Source: Caloranaerobacter sp050286925 (GTDB lineage Bacteria > Bacillota > Clostridia > Tissierellales > Thermohalobacteraceae). Taken from it: DNA of 64,000 nt. The stretch covers positions 310,001 through 374,000 of the forward strand of contig NZ_JBFWFX010000001.1 in the NCBI RefSeq assembly GCF_050286925.1, given 5' to 3'. Shown here one piece after another: positions 61,376 to 64,000 of this stretch. Positions within the stretch are counted from its first letter, which is position 1. The number at the start of each line of letters is the position of its first letter. The notes under the pieces are model-generated. The model saw only the letters and a list, made by a program, of their open reading frames with translations, had not been told where the DNA came from and ran no database searches. Position numbers and translations under genes: made by a program.

Positions 61376-62090
61376 TTTTCTCACCACAACACTTAATTTT
61401 CTCTTCATATTCTCTCTGAGCTTGAGACTTTCTGAGATAATCAGGAACTAAATCAAAAAAGTTTTCTAGTTTTCCTTCTTTTGCCCTTGATAGTGCTAAT
61501 TCTGCAACTGATGATGCTCTTGCCATATTTGCAGATTTTGGTGCAAAAAATACTCTATCGCCTAAAACTTCAATTATTTTCTGTCTGTAAACTAATGTAC
61601 CATCTCCATTAACGATAATACTTTCATCTCTTTCTTTTAAAATATTCATAAGTTCATCTAACTCTATCGCATCTGGTTTTTGTATAACACAAAGGTTACC
61701 ATTTTCCCACTTGTAAATTCCAGTAAATACTCTATCCCTTCTAGCATCCATCATTGGTACAATAATCCCATCAGAATAAGGTAAATTAAATGCTAGAGCA
61801 TCCAATGTAGGTATACCAATAACTGGCTTATTCAAAACATGCGCTAAGCTCTTTATGGTTGCTACCCCAATTCTTAAACCCGTAAATGAACCTGGTCCGA
61901 TTGATACTGCAAAAACATCTATATCCTCTGGTTTTAATTCGCTGTTTTCCAAAATTTCTTTTATTATAGGCATTATTTTCTGAGAATGAGTTCTTTTATT
62001 ATTTAATATATACTCACCAATCAATTTATCTTCATCAAGTATAGCACAAGTTGCAACAATACTGGACGTATCTACCGCAAGTACCTTCAC
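61368..62090 (-). CDS. tsaB: tRNA threonylcarbamoyladenosine biosynthesis protein TsaB
   Basis: An ASKHA-fold protein of 240 residues with VLAVDTSS at the N-terminus and SIGPGSFTGLRIGVATIK. It scaffolds TsaD in t6A synthesis. Coupled with tsaE (1-base overlap) and rimI. Confidence 0.95.
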   Translation of the reverse strand: MKVLAVDTSSIVATCAILDEDKLIGEYILNNKRTHSQKIMPIIKEILENSELKPEDIDVFAVSIGPGSFTGLRIGVATIKSLAHVLNKPVIGIPTLDALAFNLPYSDGIIVPMMDARRDRVFTGIYKWENGNLCVIQKPDAIELDELMNILKERDESIIVNGDGTLVYRQKIIEVLGDRVFFAPKSANMARASSVAELALSRAKEGKLENFFDLVPDYLRKSQAQREYEEKIKCCGEKNE

Positions 62091-62548
62091 TATTTAATCA
62101 ACTCCTTAACAATTTCTTCATATCGCTTTCCTTTAGCTTCTATTATTATTTCTCTTTCATTAAATTCTTTTCCTTTTTTTATAGTAATATCTAATCTTTC
62201 TAAAGGTAGTATATCTTCTATTATACTAGCCCATTCAATTATAGTAATCCCTTCTGAATATATATATTCTTCAAATCCTAAATCATACATCTCATCTATA
62301 TCGTCTATCCTATATACATCAAAATGATATACTGGATATCTTCCCTCATATTCATTAATCAATGTAAAAGTAGGGCTAGTAACATAGTCTTTAACATCAA
62401 GTCCTTTAGCTATTGACTGTGTTAATGTTGTTTTTCCCGCTCCTAAATCACCATTTAAACATAAAATATCCCCACTCTTTAAAAGTTTTCCTAATTTGTA
62501 TCCAAAAGAATAAGTTTCTTCAGGACTGTTTGTTTTTATTTTTACCAT
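62090..62548 (-). CDS. tsaE: tRNA threonylcarbamoyladenosine biosynthesis ATPase TsaE
   Basis: A 152-residue P-loop protein with GDLGAGKTTLTQSIAKGL, SPTFTLINEY and HFDVYRID, all typical of TsaE, which drives turnover of the TsaBD complex. First t6A gene, 20 bases after the aminotransferase. Confidence 0.96.
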   Translation of the reverse strand: MVKIKTNSPEETYSFGYKLGKLLKSGDILCLNGDLGAGKTTLTQSIAKGLDVKDYVTSPTFTLINEYEGRYPVYHFDVYRIDDIDEMYDLGFEEYIYSEGITIIEWASIIEDILPLERLDITIKKGKEFNEREIIIEAKGKRYEEIVKELIK

Positions 62549-62567
62549 GATTTCATCCTTCCTATAT

Positions 62568-63752
62568 TCATTTTTTCATCTTATATATAAATTGTGCAAT
62601 TCTGTTTAATCCTTCTGTTAACACATCTGTACTACATGCATAAGAAATCCTTATATAATCATCCATTCCAAAAGCTATACCGGGTACAACTGCCACTTTA
62701 CTTTCTTCAAGTAATCTATCTGCGAAATAAACCGAGAAACTTCCATCATAATCCATATTTTGCTTTAATTGAGAAATATCGATAAACAAGTAAAAAGCTC
62801 CTTCAGGATAAATAAATGATAACGGTTTTATTTTATTTAACATTGAAACTACCCTATCTCTGCGACTCTTATAAATCTTAACCATCTCTTTTATTTCTTC
62901 TTCACAATAAGATAATGCTCCAAATGCTGCCCATTGTGATATTGTTGAAGGATGAGAAACTAAATGCCCTTGTATAGTAGAAATAGCTTTGGCTATTTCT
63001 CTATTAGAAGCTGAATATCCTACTCTCCATCCAGTCATAGAAGCTGATTTAGAAAATCCATTTATAGTTATTGTTATATCTTTAGCTTCATTAGAAATAG
63101 CAGCAATACTCTTATAGTCGTCAATATAACGTATCTTTTCATATATTTCATCTGAAATTATATATATATTATTCTCTAAACAAAATTCAACTATTGGAAT
63201 TAACTCTTTTTCTCTGTATATGCTTCCAACTGGATTTGATGGATTAGAAATTATCATCGCCTTTGTCTTTGGACTTACAGCTTCTTTCAATTCTTCAACT
63301 GCAATTTTGAAATTATTAGATTTATCTGTTTCTACAAATACGGGCTTCCCTCCTACCAATTTAACCATTTCAGGATAACTTACCCAATATGGTTTAGGTA
63401 TAATCACTTCGTCCCCTTCATCCAACAAAGCTAATAATGAATTAGTTATAGAATGTTTAGCTCCACTAGACACCACTATCTCATCAACTTCATAATAAAT
63501 TCCATTTTCAATCCAAAGTTTGTTTTGAATAACTTTTTTCAGCTCATTCAACCCTGAAACCAAGTCATATTTTGTTTTGTTATTATGTATAGCTTTAATC
63601 GCTTCTTCTTTAGCTTTATCTGGAGTAAAAAAATCTGGTTCTCCAATGCTTAAATTAATTATATCTAAACCTTCTTCTCTAAGTTTTTTTATCTTACTGC
63701 TTATACCAATTGTAAATGATGGAGTTATATTGTTTAACCTTTTAGATAGCAT
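62568..63752 (-). CDS. class I PLP-dependent aminotransferase (aspartate type)
   Basis: The 394-residue protein has the PLP Lys in INGFSKSASMTGWRVGY, SIGEPDF near the N-terminus, NPSNPVGS and SDEIYEKI. It belongs to the AspC/AspB subgroup; the amino acid substrate is not certain. It heads the tsaE-tsaB-rimI operon. Confidence 0.93.
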   Translation of the reverse strand: MLSKRLNNITPSFTIGISSKIKKLREEGLDIINLSIGEPDFFTPDKAKEEAIKAIHNNKTKYDLVSGLNELKKVIQNKLWIENGIYYEVDEIVVSSGAKHSITNSLLALLDEGDEVIIPKPYWVSYPEMVKLVGGKPVFVETDKSNNFKIAVEELKEAVSPKTKAMIISNPSNPVGSIYREKELIPIVEFCLENNIYIISDEIYEKIRYIDDYKSIAAISNEAKDITITINGFSKSASMTGWRVGYSASNREIAKAISTIQGHLVSHPSTISQWAAFGALSYCEEEIKEMVKIYKSRRDRVVSMLNKIKPLSFIYPEGAFYLFIDISQLKQNMDYDGSFSVYFADRLLEESKVAVVPGIAFGMDDYIRISYACSTDVLTEGLNRIAQFIYKMKK

Positions 63753-63789
63753 CTATTTCCTCTCCTTTATATTGTTCTTTATCACTATA

Positions 63790-63885
63790 TTTTTATTATA
63801 ATCCATAGGAAATTATATTCCATATTAAATTGAAGATAAATTCAAATATAATTTCCGTGATGGATTTCAATAAAATCTACCTTAT
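63790..63885. repeat. short MITE-like repeat, copy C
   Basis: TTTTATTATAATCCATAGG and GATTTCAATAAAATCTACCTTAT are the ends of the same element; the central hairpin and DnaA box are missing. Confidence 0.8.
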
Positions 63886-63902
63886 AAAATTTTTATTTAA
63901 AA

Positions 63903-64000
63903 AGATTTTATTATAATCCATAGGAAATTATATTCCTATTAATTTTAATGATAATTTCAAATATAATTTCCGTAATGGATTTCAATAAAATCTACCTTAT
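63903..64000. repeat. short MITE-like repeat, copy D
   Basis: Tandem to copy C with a 17-base gap and the same ends, running to the window edge, where it ends CTACCTTAT. Confidence 0.8.

Overview
The window is AT-rich DNA (roughly 30% GC) from an anaerobic, endospore-forming, low-GC Firmicute, most likely of class Clostridia or Tissierellia. Supporting genes are a spore-germination gerA/gerC/gerB operon, the NADH-sensing repressor Rex, a two-component PyrBI aspartate transcarbamoylase with the PyrD/PyrK electron-transfer pair, a catabolic-type glutamate dehydrogenase, a SAM-I riboswitch on metK, CIRCE control of groESL and a perfect Gram-positive LexA box. I cannot name the species.

Layout. 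1-4.3 kb: a partial secreted phosphodiester-glycosidase-like gene, a TtcA-family tRNA thiolase, tRNA-Pro(UGG), a small exporter-like membrane protein and riboswitch-controlled metK. 4.3-10.2 kb: pyrB-I-C-F-K-D-E behind a PyrR-type attenuator, with a second PyrR-like loop next to the pyrB ribosome binding site. 10.2-12.7 kb: a branched palindromic repeat, a sigma-70-family factor, and the small DUF1659, DUF2922 and YvrJ genes. 12.7-18.3 kb: an accessory region with a decayed secreted-protein gene, an IS1182-like element inserted in a REP-like hairpin, and two diverged copies of a promoter plus two-peptide cassette, each followed by a secreted protein and a small membrane protein; a third copy keeps the promoter. 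18.3-28.3 kb: a ComK-like gene behind a LexA box, recD2, a comFC whose 3' end collides with a truncated groEL, groES, an OGG-type glycosylase, glutamate dehydrogenase, a P-loop/Asp23 fusion and a HEPN-MNT pair. 28.4-32.5 kb: the germination operon, its gerA split by an in-frame TGA.

32.6-48.3 kb (all minus strand) is the most striking region: a complete-looking thiopeptide-type RiPP cluster. A LytTR regulator is followed by three 9-bp direct repeats at an exact 21-bp period, then a 59-residue Ser/Cys-rich precursor (47492-47671), a hairpin terminator, an ABC exporter, a LanB glutamylation protein, two SpaB_C-type proteins (elimination and probably [4+2] pyridine formation), an ocin-ThiF-like leader-binding protein, a YcaO cyclodehydratase with an E1-like N-terminus, two SagB-type dehydrogenases, another ThiF-like protein, a 28-residue membrane peptide and a second ABC transporter. 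In the model, the RRE-type protein holds the leader, YcaO makes azolines, SagB oxidises them, LanB and its partner make dehydroalanines, and the last SpaB_C protein closes the macrocycle. No leader protease is visible.

48.4-64 kb: a chemoreceptor, rex, an ABC-F ATPase, bioY behind a BirA-like operator, a DnaA-box-rich intergenic region, tsaD, two small unknown genes, a MacB-type efflux operon (HlyD, ATPase, permease, Yip1) and an aminotransferase-tsaE-tsaB-rimI operon. Four copies of a palindromic MITE-like repeat lie between 48 and 64 kb; the two long ones carry a DnaA box.
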